Of a stretch of DNA of 64,000 nt, positions 16,854 through 26,113 are shown piece after piece. Origin of the DNA: Halorubrum sp. BOL3-1 (GTDB lineage: Archaea > Halobacteriota > Halobacteria > Halobacteriales > Haloferacaceae); NCBI RefSeq assembly GCF_004114375.1, contig NZ_CP034692.1:1860001-1924000 (forward strand), in the 5' to 3' direction. Numbering within the stretch: position 1 is the first letter of the stretch; each line of letters opens with the position of its first letter. The translations under genes were made by a program, and so were the position numbers. Under the pieces are notes generated by a model. It was not told the DNA's origin and searched no databases. It saw nothing but the letters and a program-made list of their open reading frames with translations.

Positions 16854-18299
16854 CTACGAGGCGTCCCGATCCGAGACCGGATCGGAGTCGGCGTCCGGAA
16901 CCGGATCGGAGTCGGCGTCCGGCCCGGACCCCCGCGCGTCCATCATGTCGGCCGCGCGGGTCGCCCAGTCCGAGTACCGGAACCCGGCGGCGACGACGAG
17001 CGCCATCCAGGCGTAGGCGGCCGACACCCCGGCGTACGCGCCGACCGGACCGAACCCGGCGGTACGCCCGAGCAGCCACGACAGCCCGAGGAAGAGGCCG
17101 AACATCCCGGAGACGCGCGCGAGGAGAGGGATCCGCGTCTCGCTGGCGCCCTGGAGCGACCCGGAGAGCGCGGAGAAGCAGGCGAGGGCGGCGCCGGCGA
17201 CCCCGTACACCCGCGCGAAGTCGACCGCGTACGCGATCGTCGCCGCGTCGTCGGTGAAGACCGGGACGAGCCGCGGCGCGGCGACGACGAGCCCGATCCC
17301 GATCGTCCCGACCGTGAACACCCCGAGACCGGCGACCGCCCAGCCGTCGAACCGCGCGGCCTCCGGGTCGCCCTCACCGAGCGCCTGGCCGACCAACACC
17401 GACGCGGCGACGTTGTAGCCGCGGGAGAGCGGTCCGGTCACCTGCTGGTAGACCCGGCGGCCGATCTGGAAGCCGGCGTTGACCGCCTCGCCGAAGCCGA
17501 GGAGGAGCGCGTTGAAGGGGAACTCCGCGATCTCGGAGCCGAACCCCTCCAAGACGCGCGGGGCGCTCACGGCCAGAAGCTGTTTCGCGATAGTGAGGTC
17601 GCGCGGCCGGGCGAAATCCGCGTCGGTCCACGACCCCCAGATGGCGAAACAGAGCAGTCCGGCGGTGAGCACGTTGGCGCCCGCGGTCGCGAGGCCGACG
17701 CCGACGACGTCCAGCCGCGGGAAGCCGAACAGCCCCAAGCCGAGGGCGACGGAGCCGGCGATGTTGACGGAGTTGGCGGCGACGTTGACGTACATCGGCG
17801 TCCGGGTGTCGCCGGTCCCCTGGAGCGCGCGGGCGCCGACCAGGGCGACGTGGCGCGCGGGGGCGGTCGCGAACACGATCGCGAGGTACGTCGAGCCGAG
17901 GTCGACGACCGCGGGCGAGGTCTTCTCACCGACGATCCGGCCGAACACGTCGATCGCGAACTCACCGAAGAGGAAACCGAACAGGACGAACGGGATCCCG
18001 GCGAGGAAGCCGATCAGGATCGCCTGCGTCACCGCCTCGTCGCGGTTGCCCTCGGCGCCCGCACCGGTGTCCTGCGAGGAGAGCGCGATGGCGCCGCCGC
18101 CGAGACCCAGCCCGATCCGCAGCGGGAACCGGGCGTACAGGTCGGCGAGGCCGATCGCGACGACCGCGGCCGGCGAGAACAGCGCGGTGACGAGGACGTC
18201 GGTCGTCCGCATCGCGGTGCGAAACGTCTGCTCGGCCATGACGGGCCACGCGAGCGAGAACACGCGCCGCCAGACGCGCCGCAGCCGCGGGAAGTCCAT
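16854..18299 (-). CDS. MATE family multidrug/cation antiporter
   Basis: The protein has 481 residues. It has about twelve hydrophobic segments in two MatE halves, and the characteristic N-terminus (VFSLAWPVMAEQTFRTAMRTTDVLVTALFS). The segment ARALQGTGDTRTPMYVN in the middle and GSLQGASETRIPL in the second half are family signatures. It is expected to export organic cations or drugs in exchange for Na+ or H+. The ATG at 18299 is followed directly by homology and preceded by a TATA box. The C-terminal tail is acidic with a short repeat (DSDPVPDADSDPVSD). Confidence 0.92.
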   Translation of the reverse strand: MDFPRLRRVWRRVFSLAWPVMAEQTFRTAMRTTDVLVTALFSPAAVVAIGLADLYARFPLRIGLGLGGGAIALSSQDTGAGAEGNRDEAVTQAILIGFLAGIPFVLFGFLFGEFAIDVFGRIVGEKTSPAVVDLGSTYLAIVFATAPARHVALVGARALQGTGDTRTPMYVNVAANSVNIAGSVALGLGLFGFPRLDVVGVGLATAGANVLTAGLLCFAIWGSWTDADFARPRDLTIAKQLLAVSAPRVLEGFGSEIAEFPFNALLLGFGEAVNAGFQIGRRVYQQVTGPLSRGYNVAASVLVGQALGEGDPEAARFDGWAVAGLGVFTVGTIGIGLVVAAPRLVPVFTDDAATIAYAVDFARVYGVAGAALACFSALSGSLQGASETRIPLLARVSGMFGLFLGLSWLLGRTAGFGPVGAYAGVSAAYAWMALVVAAGFRYSDWATRAADMMDARGSGPDADSDPVPDADSDPVSDRDAS

Positions 18300-18329
18300 G
18301 CGTCGCCCCTGACGGCCGCCCGCGGTATT

Positions 18330-18337
18330 GATATATC
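18330..18337 (-). promoter_or_regulatory. TATA box of the MATE transporter gene
   Basis: The minus strand reads tcgatatatcaatacc, about 31-38 nt before the ATG at 18299. It also supports choosing that ATG over longer upstream starts. Confidence 0.5.
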
Positions 18338-18441
18338 GAAGGCGGTCGGCGTCGCCGGCGCTCGGCGCCGCGGGGAACCGGTCGGCCGCCGCGGGGCGGG
18401 GGCGCCCGAACGTTGAAATCCGCGAGCGACCCACACGTCGC

Positions 18442-18849
18442 ATGGACCTCTTCGTGTACGGCACGCTGACCGAGCCAGAGCGGGTCGCCGAGGTCGCGGA
18501 CTCGTTCGTCTTCGTCGGGTCCGCGACGCTCAGCGGCCTCCGACTCGTGGCGGGGCGGTACCCGACGCTCGCGCCGGGCGGCGAGACGGCCGGGCGGCTC
18601 CTCCGGACGGACGAGGTCGACGCGCTCGACACGTACGAGGACGTCGACGGCGGGCTGTACGTCCGCGGGGCCGTGCCGCTCGACGCGCCGGGCGACTACC
18701 CAGACACCGCCGCGGTGTACGTCGGTAACCCCGACCGGCTCAACGCGGCCGCGACGTGGCCGGGAACCGGACCGTTCGCCGTCCGAGTGCGATCGGTACT
18801 CGACGAGCGCGACGTCCGGGTGCGGCTGACTCCCCGAGATCCCGTCTGA
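18442..18849 (+). CDS. Gamma-glutamylcyclotransferase-like (AIG2/GGCT) protein
   Basis: The protein has 135 residues, the usual size. The start MDLFVYGTLTEPERV is the family's YGTL motif at the substrate-binding loop, and DTYEDVDGGLYVRGAV contains the conserved Glu and the Tyr/Arg strand. Family members open gamma-glutamyl amines or dipeptides to 5-oxoproline, or act as related cyclotransferases. The substrate here is unknown; haloarchaea use gamma-glutamylcysteine. The ATG follows a short spacer after the divergent MATE gene. Confidence 0.8.
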   Translation: MDLFVYGTLTEPERVAEVADSFVFVGSATLSGLRLVAGRYPTLAPGGETAGRLLRTDEVDALDTYEDVDGGLYVRGAVPLDAPGDYPDTAAVYVGNPDRLNAAATWPGTGPFAVRVRSVLDERDVRVRLTPRDPV

Positions 18850-18905
18850 CGGGCGGATGACGGCGCCGCAGTCGTGCGGTTACACTTTCACTTTGGTAGC
18901 CCCAC

Positions 18906-18914
18906 CTTTTTATG
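18906..18914 (+). promoter_or_regulatory. TATA-like box far upstream of ilvA
   Basis: The sequence ctttttatg lies 165 nt before the ilvA ATG. Just upstream is a near-repeat, actttcacttt (18889-18899). If this is the ilvA promoter, the mRNA would have an unusually long leader for a haloarchaeon. Confidence 0.3.
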
Positions 18915-19078
18915 TTCTCGTCGTCTCGGTTCACCCGCACGTCACACGCGTGCATTCCCCCTCTGATCACCGCGAGCCGCTCGCTCGTCGATCCGGACGG
19001 GCGCGGCGGCGGTTGATCGCCTCCGAGCGGCCGACACCGACCGGAACAGATTAGCGGCCGGCGCGGCGACGGCGGAGC

Positions 19079-20290
19079 ATGCTCAGTCTTGCCGACATCC
19101 GCGAGGCGCGCGAGCGGGTCTCGGGCGTCGCCCGACACACCCCCCTCCAGCGGTCGCGCTCGTTCTCCGAGATGAGCGGCGCCGACCTCCACCTCAAGTT
19201 GGAGAACTTTCAGCGCACCGGGGCGTTCAAGATCCGCGGGGCGATGAACCGGATCGAGACGCTCTCGGCGGCGGAGCGGGAGGCCGGCGTCGTCACCGCG
19301 AGCGCGGGCAACCACGCGCAGGGCGTCGCGCTGGCGGCCAGCCGCGCGGGCGTCGACGCCACGGTCGTGATGCCGAAGTTCGCCCCCGTCTCGAAGGTGA
19401 AAGCCACCCGGGGATACGGCGCCAGCGTCCGCCTGGAGGGCGTCGACTACGACGAGGCGCAGGCGTACGCACACAAGCTGGAACGGGAGGAGGACCGGAC
19501 CTACGTCCACGCGTTCGACGACCCCGTCGTGATGGCCGGCCAGGGGACGCTCGGCCTAGAGATCGTCGGCGACTGCCCCGAACTCGACACGGTCGTCGTT
19601 CCGATCGGCGGCGGCGGGCTGATCTCGGGGGTCGCGGTCGCGATCAAAGAACGGCTCCCGGACGTCCGCGTCGTCGGCGTCCAGGCCGAGGGGGCCGACT
19701 CGGCCGCGCAGTCGCTCGACGCCGGCGAGGTGCGGGAGATCGACAGCGTCGACACGATCGCCGACGGAATCGCGACGCGGTCGGTCGGGGATCGGACCCT
19801 CGACGTGATGGCCGAGTACGTCGACGAGGTCGTCACCGTCGACGACCGCGAGATCGCCTTGGCGCTCACGCTCCTCTTGGAGCGCGCCAAGACGCTCGTC
19901 GAGGGCGCGGGAGCGGTCGCGCTCGCCGCCGTCCTCTCGGAGGCGTTCGAGTACGACGACGGCGAGACGGTCGTCGCCGCGCTCTGCGGCGGCAACATCG
20001 ACCTCAACCGCCTCGGCACCGTGATCCGGCGCGGCCTCGTCCAGATGGGGCGGTACCTCAAGATCACGATCGATCTGAAAGACCGTCCGGGCGAACTCGA
20101 ACGGGTCTCCAGCATCGTCGCGCGCACCGGCGCGAACGTGTACGCGGTCCACCACGACCGCACCTCCCGCGACGTCGCCGTCAACGCCGCCGAACTCGAA
20201 CTCGAATTAGAGACGGACGACGCTGAACACGCCGCCGACATCGTCGACGCCTTAGAAGCCGAGGGGTACAATGTCGAGATCCAGTCGTAG
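19079..20290 (+). CDS. ilvA: Threonine dehydratase, biosynthetic type
   Basis: The protein has 403 residues. The PLP-dependent fold contains Lys51 in FKIRGA, the expected Schiff-base lysine, and the phosphate-binding glycine loop GGGGLISG (about 178-185). The C-terminal ACT domain (about 325-403, YLKITIDLKDRPGELERVSS) suggests control by an amino acid. It converts threonine to 2-oxobutyrate, the first step to isoleucine. With only one ACT domain it is like the archaeal/TdcB-plus-ACT form. It faces trxB, with repeat copy B between them. Confidence 0.92.
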   Translation: MLSLADIREARERVSGVARHTPLQRSRSFSEMSGADLHLKLENFQRTGAFKIRGAMNRIETLSAAEREAGVVTASAGNHAQGVALAASRAGVDATVVMPKFAPVSKVKATRGYGASVRLEGVDYDEAQAYAHKLEREEDRTYVHAFDDPVVMAGQGTLGLEIVGDCPELDTVVVPIGGGGLISGVAVAIKERLPDVRVVGVQAEGADSAAQSLDAGEVREIDSVDTIADGIATRSVGDRTLDVMAEYVDEVVTVDDREIALALTLLLERAKTLVEGAGAVALAAVLSEAFEYDDGETVVAALCGGNIDLNRLGTVIRRGLVQMGRYLKITIDLKDRPGELERVSSIVARTGANVYAVHHDRTSRDVAVNAAELELELETDDAEHAADIVDALEAEGYNVEIQS

Positions 20291-20329
20291 GCGGCCGCAA
20301 CGACGATTTAGACATGAACGAGCGGTCGG

Positions 20330-20570
20330 CGCGTGCCTGCGAGGCCGCATTGCGGCCGAGTAGCACGCGCGAGGGAGTCAGTCGGTCGGAGCGAAGCGGA
20401 GACCGACTGACGAGGCTGGGGAGGCGTGAGGTGCTGTGCGGTTGCGGTGGGCGGGAATCGAAGGGGCAGTCGCGAGGCGGCCGGAGGCGACATAAGCACC
20501 GCAGGAAGTGAACGGAGTGAACAACCGAGGAGCGCAGCGAGCGTCCGGCCGCCTCGCGACTGGGGCTTCG
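20330..20570 (-). repeat. Dispersed intergenic hairpin repeat, copy B
   Basis: This copy is inverted relative to copy A. The core lies at 20411-20430. The large hairpin has 27-nt arms at 20459-20485 and 20544-20570 that pair except at the cccc/gggg block. Smaller hairpins precede it: ggccgc-att-gcggcc (20343-20357) and an 11-bp pair gtcagtcggtc/gaccgactgac. It lies between the convergent ilvA and trxB genes. Confidence 0.85.
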
Positions 20571-20690
20571 GCAGTGGTCGCGTCGATCAGCGATTTATAA
20601 ACAACCAGATTACTATCCGACTGAGCGACTAGGGCTTCGGCGGTGGTCTCCGCCGGTCTACGAGTGACTATTTATAAATCGACAGTCGGG
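20556..20690. repeat. Second repeat module with TATA-like inverted arms
   Basis: A 24-nt block (gcgactggggcttcggcagtgg...) at 20556-20579 recurs at 20624-20647 with two changes. The perfect 11-bp inverted repeat cgatttataaa/tttataaatcg lies at 20591-20601 and 20671-20681. No coding frame is convincing. The TATA-like arms could act as outward or inward promoters. Confidence 0.6.
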
Positions 20691-20701
20691 CATTTGCGTG
20701 A

Positions 20702-21772
20702 TTAGTCGTCCGCGGTCGCGGCGTCGACCTGGCCCTCGTACAGCTCGCCGGCGCGCTCGCGCTCGGAGAGGTACTCGTCGGCGTCGAGCGCGGCCTTCAC
20801 GCCCATGCCACCGGCGGTGGCCGCCTGCTGGTAGTGGAAGTCGACCACGTCGCCCGCGCCGAACAGCCCTTCGACGCCGGTCTTCGTCTGCCCGCCGCCG
20901 CGGCCGCCCTCGGCAACGAGGTAGCCGTCGTCGTCGGTCTCGATCCCCGTTCCCTCCAGGAAGTCGGTGTTCGGGACGTGGCCGATGGCGTAGAACACCG
21001 CCCCCACGTCGAAGGCGTACTCGTCGACCGCGTCGGCGGTCGCGGGGTCGTCGAGCTTCTCCGTCGGGTGCCCGTCGGGGTGTTCGACGAGGGTCACGCG
21101 GTCGATCCCGTCGTCGCGGCTCCCGTGGATCTCCGTCAGCTCGGTGTTGAGGAGCAGTTCGATCTCGCCCTCGTCGACGGCGTCCATCGTGCGCTCGACC
21201 CAGACGTCCTCGGCGCGGAACTCCTCGCGGCGGTGGGCGACGTAGACGGTGTCCGCGAACTTCGTGAGGAAGTTCGCCTCCTCCATCGCGGCGTCGCCGC
21301 CGCCGACGACGAGCATGTCCTCGTCGCGGAAGAACGCGCCGTCGCAGGTCGCACAGGTCGAGAGACCGTACCCCATCAGCTCGTCCTCGCCGGGGACGCC
21401 GAGCGTCCGCGCCGAGGCCCCGGAGGCGACGATCACGGCGTCGGCGGTGTAGACGTCGCCGTCGGAGAGCGCGACGCGGAAGTGGCCCGCGGGCTCCTTC
21501 CGCACGTCCTCGATGACGCCGTTGCGCGCCTCGGCGCCGAACTTCGTCGCCTGTTCTTTCATGTCGTTGATCAGGCCCGGCCCGGAGATCCCCTCGGGGA
21601 AGCCGGGGTAGTTCTCCACCTCGCTCGTCAGCGTGAGCTGGCCGCCCGGCTCGTCGCCCTCGATGAGGAGGGGGTCGTTGTTCGAGCGCGCGGCGTAGAT
21701 GGCCGCGGAGAGGCCCGAGATGCCGGTACCGGCGATAATCAGTCGACGGTGGTCGACAGTGTCGTCTGTCAT
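20702..21772 (-). CDS. trxB: Thioredoxin-disulfide reductase
   Basis: The protein has 356 residues. An N-terminal FAD-binding glycine motif is present, slightly changed (IIAGTGISGLSAAIYAAR). The redox pair is Cys140 and Cys143 (CATC). The NADPH-site glycine motif is VVGGGDAAMEEA, and the C-terminal FAD motif is GLFGAGDVVD. It passes electrons from NAD(P)H to thioredoxin; a thioredoxin gene is at 36270. The ATG at 21772 was chosen since homology starts with MTDDTVDHRRLIIAG; longer upstream starts would run into the promoter. The C-terminal tail is extended and acidic. Confidence 0.93.
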   Translation of the reverse strand: MTDDTVDHRRLIIAGTGISGLSAAIYAARSNNDPLLIEGDEPGGQLTLTSEVENYPGFPEGISGPGLINDMKEQATKFGAEARNGVIEDVRKEPAGHFRVALSDGDVYTADAVIVASGASARTLGVPGEDELMGYGLSTCATCDGAFFRDEDMLVVGGGDAAMEEANFLTKFADTVYVAHRREEFRAEDVWVERTMDAVDEGEIELLLNTELTEIHGSRDDGIDRVTLVEHPDGHPTEKLDDPATADAVDEYAFDVGAVFYAIGHVPNTDFLEGTGIETDDDGYLVAEGGRGGGQTKTGVEGLFGAGDVVDFHYQQAATAGGMGVKAALDADEYLSERERAGELYEGQVDAATADD

Positions 21773-21861
21773 ACGTATCGGTTCGCCGTCGCGAAGTATG
21801 TAGGTTGCGCCCTCGGACGCGCGCGGCGGCAAACCGGGGGCCGCACTCGATCCGCTCCGTC

Positions 21862-23412
21862 TCAGTCGGTCGGGAACTCCGACACGGCCCCCGTCGGCGG
21901 CGAGGGGGCGTCGTCGAGCGCCTCGAAGAACCGTCCAGCGACGAACTCCTCGACCACGTCTTCGAGCGACTCCTCGTCGGACACCCCCTCCAAGAGGCCG
22001 AGCGGGACCTGCGCGCCGGCCATGGTCGCGTGGCCGCCGGCCGACCCCACGGGATCGAGCGCGTCGCGCAGTAGCTCGCCCGCGTCGAGGTCGGCGCCGC
22101 GAGCGCGGGCGGAGCCGTAGATCACCCCGTCCATGTAGCCGTAGACGAACGTCACCGTCACGCCGTCCAGATCGAGGAGCCGCTCGGCCGCCTGCGCGAG
22201 CGCGTCGCGGTCCGTGATCTCACCGACGCAGGAGCCGACCACCGAGCCGCGGACGTCGCGGTTCCCAATGGCGGTCGCGAGGACGCGCAGCGTCTCGGGG
22301 CTCACGCTCGGGCTCTCGACGCGTTCGAGCGTCGACTCGTCGGCGTACGCGAGCAGCGCGGCCGCGGCCCGGAAGTCGTCGATCGCGGTCGCCCGCGTGA
22401 AGTCCTTCGTGTCGATCCGGATCCCGTATAAAAGCGCCGTGGCGAGGTCGCGGTCCGGCGCGATCCCGAACCGCGAGAGGTACTCAGAGATTAGCGTGCT
22501 CGTCGCGCCGACCGCCGGGCGGATGTCCACGAACGACCCCGCGACCGGCCCCCGCGGCGGGTGGTGGTCGACGACGACGTCGACCGGGTGGCCCTCGGGG
22601 AGGCTGTCGTTGATCCCGGCGCGGGAGTGGTCGACAAGGGCGACGCCGGCGTAGTCGTCGAGGTCGATCTCGTCGAACGACCGGAGACCGATATCGAGGA
22701 GGTTCACCATCGCGCGGTTCTCCTGGTGGGCGATCTCCCCGCCGTAACAGGCGTCCGCGTCGACACCGATCGACGCCGCGACCCGCGCCAGACCGAGCGC
22801 GCTCGCGATGGCGTCCGGGTCGGGGTTGTCGTGTGCGACGATCAGGAGCGGCCCCGAAGACGCTCGGAGCGTGGCGAGGAGCCGAGCCGGCTTCTCGTCG
22901 TCGGGCGTCCGGGAGGGGTCGCCGGCGGGGTTCGCGACGACGCCCTCGTCGTTCGCACCATCCTCGTCGTCTGCGTCGCCCTCGCTGCCCGCGCCGCCGT
23001 CAGCGTCCGCGTCGCCGTCGAGACCGATCGCCTCACAGACGCGGCCGGTGACCGCCTCGACGGGGTCGATCACGCGGTCCGAGACCGCCGCGATCGCCGC
23101 CCGCTGCTCGTCGCTCGGCGCCGTTCCGAGGTACGCGACAATCATCGCGTCCGGGTATCGGTTCCGGGCCGCACGCGCGGCGGCGGCGTTCCGCGCGGCG
23201 TCGTCGCTCGCGACCAACACGATCGCCGCCGAGTCCGGGTACGTCTCGGGGGCGGTCGGGTCGGTCTCGACCGCGGCGACGTTGCGGTCGCGCAGCGTCG
23301 ACGCCCATCCCGCGTCGTCGGTGATCGCCACCAGCTCGCCGCGCTCCTCGCGGGTGCGCTCCGCGAGGGCGTTCCCGACCGCGCTACAGCCGAGCAGCAG
23401 GCGCCGGGTCAT
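21862..23412 (-). CDS. DHH/DHHA1 phosphoesterase with N-terminal TrkA-N-like domain
   Basis: The protein has 516 residues. Residues 1-115 form a Rossmann-like TrkA-N domain (LLLGCSAVGNALAERT), perhaps for nucleotide sensing. An acidic linker follows (about 130-175). The DHH domain (about 185-350) has AHDNPDPDAIAS and the VDHH motif (VVVDHHPPRG). The C-terminal DHHA1 domain has GSAGGHATMAGA. All metal-ligand motifs look intact. The family includes RecJ-like nucleases, nanoRNases and cyclic dinucleotide phosphodiesterases. Its exact substrate is unknown. Confidence 0.88.
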   Translation of the reverse strand: MTRRLLLGCSAVGNALAERTREERGELVAITDDAGWASTLRDRNVAAVETDPTAPETYPDSAAIVLVASDDAARNAAAARAARNRYPDAMIVAYLGTAPSDEQRAAIAAVSDRVIDPVEAVTGRVCEAIGLDGDADADGGAGSEGDADDEDGANDEGVVANPAGDPSRTPDDEKPARLLATLRASSGPLLIVAHDNPDPDAIASALGLARVAASIGVDADACYGGEIAHQENRAMVNLLDIGLRSFDEIDLDDYAGVALVDHSRAGINDSLPEGHPVDVVVDHHPPRGPVAGSFVDIRPAVGATSTLISEYLSRFGIAPDRDLATALLYGIRIDTKDFTRATAIDDFRAAAALLAYADESTLERVESPSVSPETLRVLATAIGNRDVRGSVVGSCVGEITDRDALAQAAERLLDLDGVTVTFVYGYMDGVIYGSARARGADLDAGELLRDALDPVGSAGGHATMAGAQVPLGLLEGVSDEESLEDVVEEFVAGRFFEALDDAPSPPTGAVSEFPTD

Positions 23413-23500
23413 GCGGACGCGACGAGGTCGCGAGGCAGAACGCTGCCGTCGGCGCGCCGGTGGCGACGCCCCGCCACCGCGGTCGCGCTTCGCGCCGCGG

Positions 23501-26113
23501 TCACTCCGCGTCCTCCGCGGGGTCGTCGGCGTCGCGGAGGGAGCCGTTCACCGCGGCCGCGACATCGACCGCCGCGCGGTTCTCCGCGACGTCGTGGACC
23601 CGGACGATATCGGCGCCGCGGTCGGCGGCGAGCGCGGTGCCCGCGACCGTCGCGTGCTCGCGGTCGTCGGCGTCGCGCCCGACCGCGCCGTACAGCGACT
23701 TGTGCGAGTGGCCGACGAGGACGGGGCAGCCGAGCGCCGCGAACTCCCCGCAGCGCGCGAGCAGCTCGAAGTCCTCCGCCGGCGACTTGCCGAAACCGAT
23801 GCCGGGGTCGACGACCACGCGGTCGCGGTCGATGCCGGCCGTGTCGGCGAGCGCGAGCCGCTCGCGCAACGCGTCGGTCACCTCGGCAACCACGTCGTCG
23901 TACTCGGGGTCCGCGTCCGGGTCTACCGGTGCGTCGAGGCTGTGCATCACGATCACCGGGCAGTCAGCGTCGGCGACGACCGACCGCATCTCCGGGTCCT
24001 CCAGCCCGGTCACGTCGTTGATGACGTCCGCGCCCGCGTCGAGCACCGCCGCCGCGACCTCGGGCTTCCGGGTGTCGACGGAGACGAGGACATCGCCCGA
24101 CCCCACCGCCGGCACCGACTGGATCGCCTCGACCGTCGGCACGACGCGCTCGGTCTCCTCGTCGACCGGGACCGGCTCCGCGCCGGGGCGGGTCGACTCC
24201 CCGCCGACATCGACGACGTCGACGCCGGCATCGACCATCCGCTCGACGCCCGCGACCGCGTCGTCGAGGTCCGCGTGGCGCCCGCCGTCGTGGAAGGAGT
24301 CCGGCGTGACGTTGAGAACCCCCATCACGGCGGTGCGCTCTGTCCAGGGGTAGTCGTCGGTCGAATCGGTGTCGCCGCCTTCGGCGTCGGTCTCGACCGC
24401 CGCGGCGAGGTCGTCGGCCACCCCGCCGAGTCCGCCCGGGCCGCCGCGGTCGTCCGCGGTCAGCCGGTCGACGAGCGCGTCGAGTTCCGCGACGGTCCCC
24501 GCGACGGTGACGGGCACCCGCTCGCCGCCGGCGCCGCGGTCCTCGTCCGCGCCGAATCCCCCGAGGGCCGCGTCGCCCCCGACGGTCCGGGCCTCGGCCG
24601 CGACCCGCTCGGCGCGGTCACCGCGCAGCCGGAGCGTGAGGACGCGGTGATCGACGCCGTCGCGGTGGCTCTCGACGCCCGCCGGCGGGACGCCGGCCGT
24701 GTCGAGCGCGTGGGCGGCGTCCCCCGCGTCGCGGACCGTTCGCTCGCGGACCGTCCGGGTGCGGGCGGCCCGAACCTCCGCGACCGCGAACAGCGACCCG
24801 ACCAGCAGCACGCAGTCGTCCGGGTCGGCGCGGTCGACCGCGACCGCGAGCGCGTCCGACACGTCGTCGCCCTCGGTGACGCGGTCGACCCCGGCGGATC
24901 GGAGCGCGACGGCGAGGACCTCGGGATCCTCCGCGCGGTCGACCGCGGGCCGACAGGTGACCGCCGTCGCCGCGTCGGGGAGCGCCGCGGCCGTCTCCGC
25001 GTGGTCCTTGTCGTACATCGCGGCATAGACGAGGTGGAGGTCGTCGTAGTCGTACTCGTCGAGCGTCGCGGTGAGGGTCCGGGCGGCCGCGGGGTTGTGC
25101 GCGCCGTCGAGGACGGTCAGCGGCGCGGTGTCGACCACATCGAACCGGCCCGGCCACGTCGCCCGCGCGAGGCCGTCGCGGACCGCGCGGTCGGGGAGAC
25201 CGGCCTCCGGTGACACCGCCGCGGTCCGGTCCGCAAGCGAACCGTCCGCGAGCGCGTCGACCGTCCGGTCCGCGAGCGCGACGGCGACCGCCGCGTTCGT
25301 CGCCTGGTGGGCGCCGACGAGCGGGATCCGGTAGGTCCCCTCGCGCTCGCCGGCGAGGGTGATCTCGGCGTCGGTGGCGCTGACCCGGCCCTCGTGAGTC
25401 ACCGCGAACGCCGGCGGGTCGGCGGAATCTCTGTCGCCGGGATCGCGCTCCCCGGTCACCCGCGTCACGGGCGCCCCGACCTCGCCCGCGACCTCGCGGA
25501 CCACGTCGAGCGCCTCGCCCTCGCAGGCGGTGACGAACGGCGCGTCGGGGCGAGCGATCCGGGCCTTCGTGCGGGCGATCTCCTGGAGCGTGTCGCCGAG
25601 GACCGCGGTGTGTTCTAAAGAGACGTTCGTGATCGCGGTCGCGACCGGGTCGACCGCGCTCGTCGCGTCGTACTCGCCGCCGAGACCGACCTCCAGGACC
25701 GCGACATCGACGTCGCGCCGCGCGAACTCGTGGACCGCCATCGCGGTGACGACCTCGAAGAAGGTGAGCGGCTCGCCGGCGGCCGCCCGGTCGACCAGCC
25801 ACGGGCGGACTTCCTTCACGAAGTCAGCGACCGCGGCGTCGGTCATCTCCCGGCCGTCGACGCGGACGCGTTCGGTGAGCGCCGAGAGGTGCGGCGAGGT
25901 GTACAGTCCGACCGAGAGACCGGCCTCTCGCAGGACCGACTCCGTCATCCGCGCCGTGCTGCCCTTCCCGTTCGACCCGGCGACCTGGACGAACGAGACC
26001 TCCTCCTCCGGCGAGTCGAGGTGCGCGAGGAGGGCCTCGACGCGCTCCGTGCCGGGCTTGACCGAGAAGCGGCGGAGGTCGAAGAGGAACGCCGCCGCCT
26101 CGTGGTAATCCAT
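23501..26113 (-). CDS. Bifunctional folylpolyglutamate synthase/dihydropteroate synthase (FolC-FolP fusion)
   Basis: The protein has 870 residues. The FolC half (about 1-430) has the P-loop GSNGKGST, SPHLSALTERVRVDG and LDGAHNPAAA. The middle (about 430-610) is an Arg/Asp-rich linker region with a possible extra domain. The FolP half (about 610-860) has GVLNVTPDSFHDGG, GGESTRPGAEP and the C-terminal VRVHDV. It joins pterin and p-aminobenzoate and adds glutamate in folate synthesis. This fusion is known from Haloferax. The ATG at 26113 fits the FolC start MDYHEAAAFLFDLRRF; longer in-frame extensions upstream look non-coding. Confidence 0.92.
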   Translation of the reverse strand: MDYHEAAAFLFDLRRFSVKPGTERVEALLAHLDSPEEEVSFVQVAGSNGKGSTARMTESVLREAGLSVGLYTSPHLSALTERVRVDGREMTDAAVADFVKEVRPWLVDRAAAGEPLTFFEVVTAMAVHEFARRDVDVAVLEVGLGGEYDATSAVDPVATAITNVSLEHTAVLGDTLQEIARTKARIARPDAPFVTACEGEALDVVREVAGEVGAPVTRVTGERDPGDRDSADPPAFAVTHEGRVSATDAEITLAGEREGTYRIPLVGAHQATNAAVAVALADRTVDALADGSLADRTAAVSPEAGLPDRAVRDGLARATWPGRFDVVDTAPLTVLDGAHNPAAARTLTATLDEYDYDDLHLVYAAMYDKDHAETAAALPDAATAVTCRPAVDRAEDPEVLAVALRSAGVDRVTEGDDVSDALAVAVDRADPDDCVLLVGSLFAVAEVRAARTRTVRERTVRDAGDAAHALDTAGVPPAGVESHRDGVDHRVLTLRLRGDRAERVAAEARTVGGDAALGGFGADEDRGAGGERVPVTVAGTVAELDALVDRLTADDRGGPGGLGGVADDLAAAVETDAEGGDTDSTDDYPWTERTAVMGVLNVTPDSFHDGGRHADLDDAVAGVERMVDAGVDVVDVGGESTRPGAEPVPVDEETERVVPTVEAIQSVPAVGSGDVLVSVDTRKPEVAAAVLDAGADVINDVTGLEDPEMRSVVADADCPVIVMHSLDAPVDPDADPEYDDVVAEVTDALRERLALADTAGIDRDRVVVDPGIGFGKSPAEDFELLARCGEFAALGCPVLVGHSHKSLYGAVGRDADDREHATVAGTALAADRGADIVRVHDVAENRAAVDVAAAVNGSLRDADDPAEDAE

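Noticed and set aside
22808-25213. Open frame of 800 codons on the plus strand
   Set aside because: It lies opposite the DHH protein and the FolC-FolP fusion, which have full family motifs. The translated sequence is low-complexity Arg/Asp-rich.
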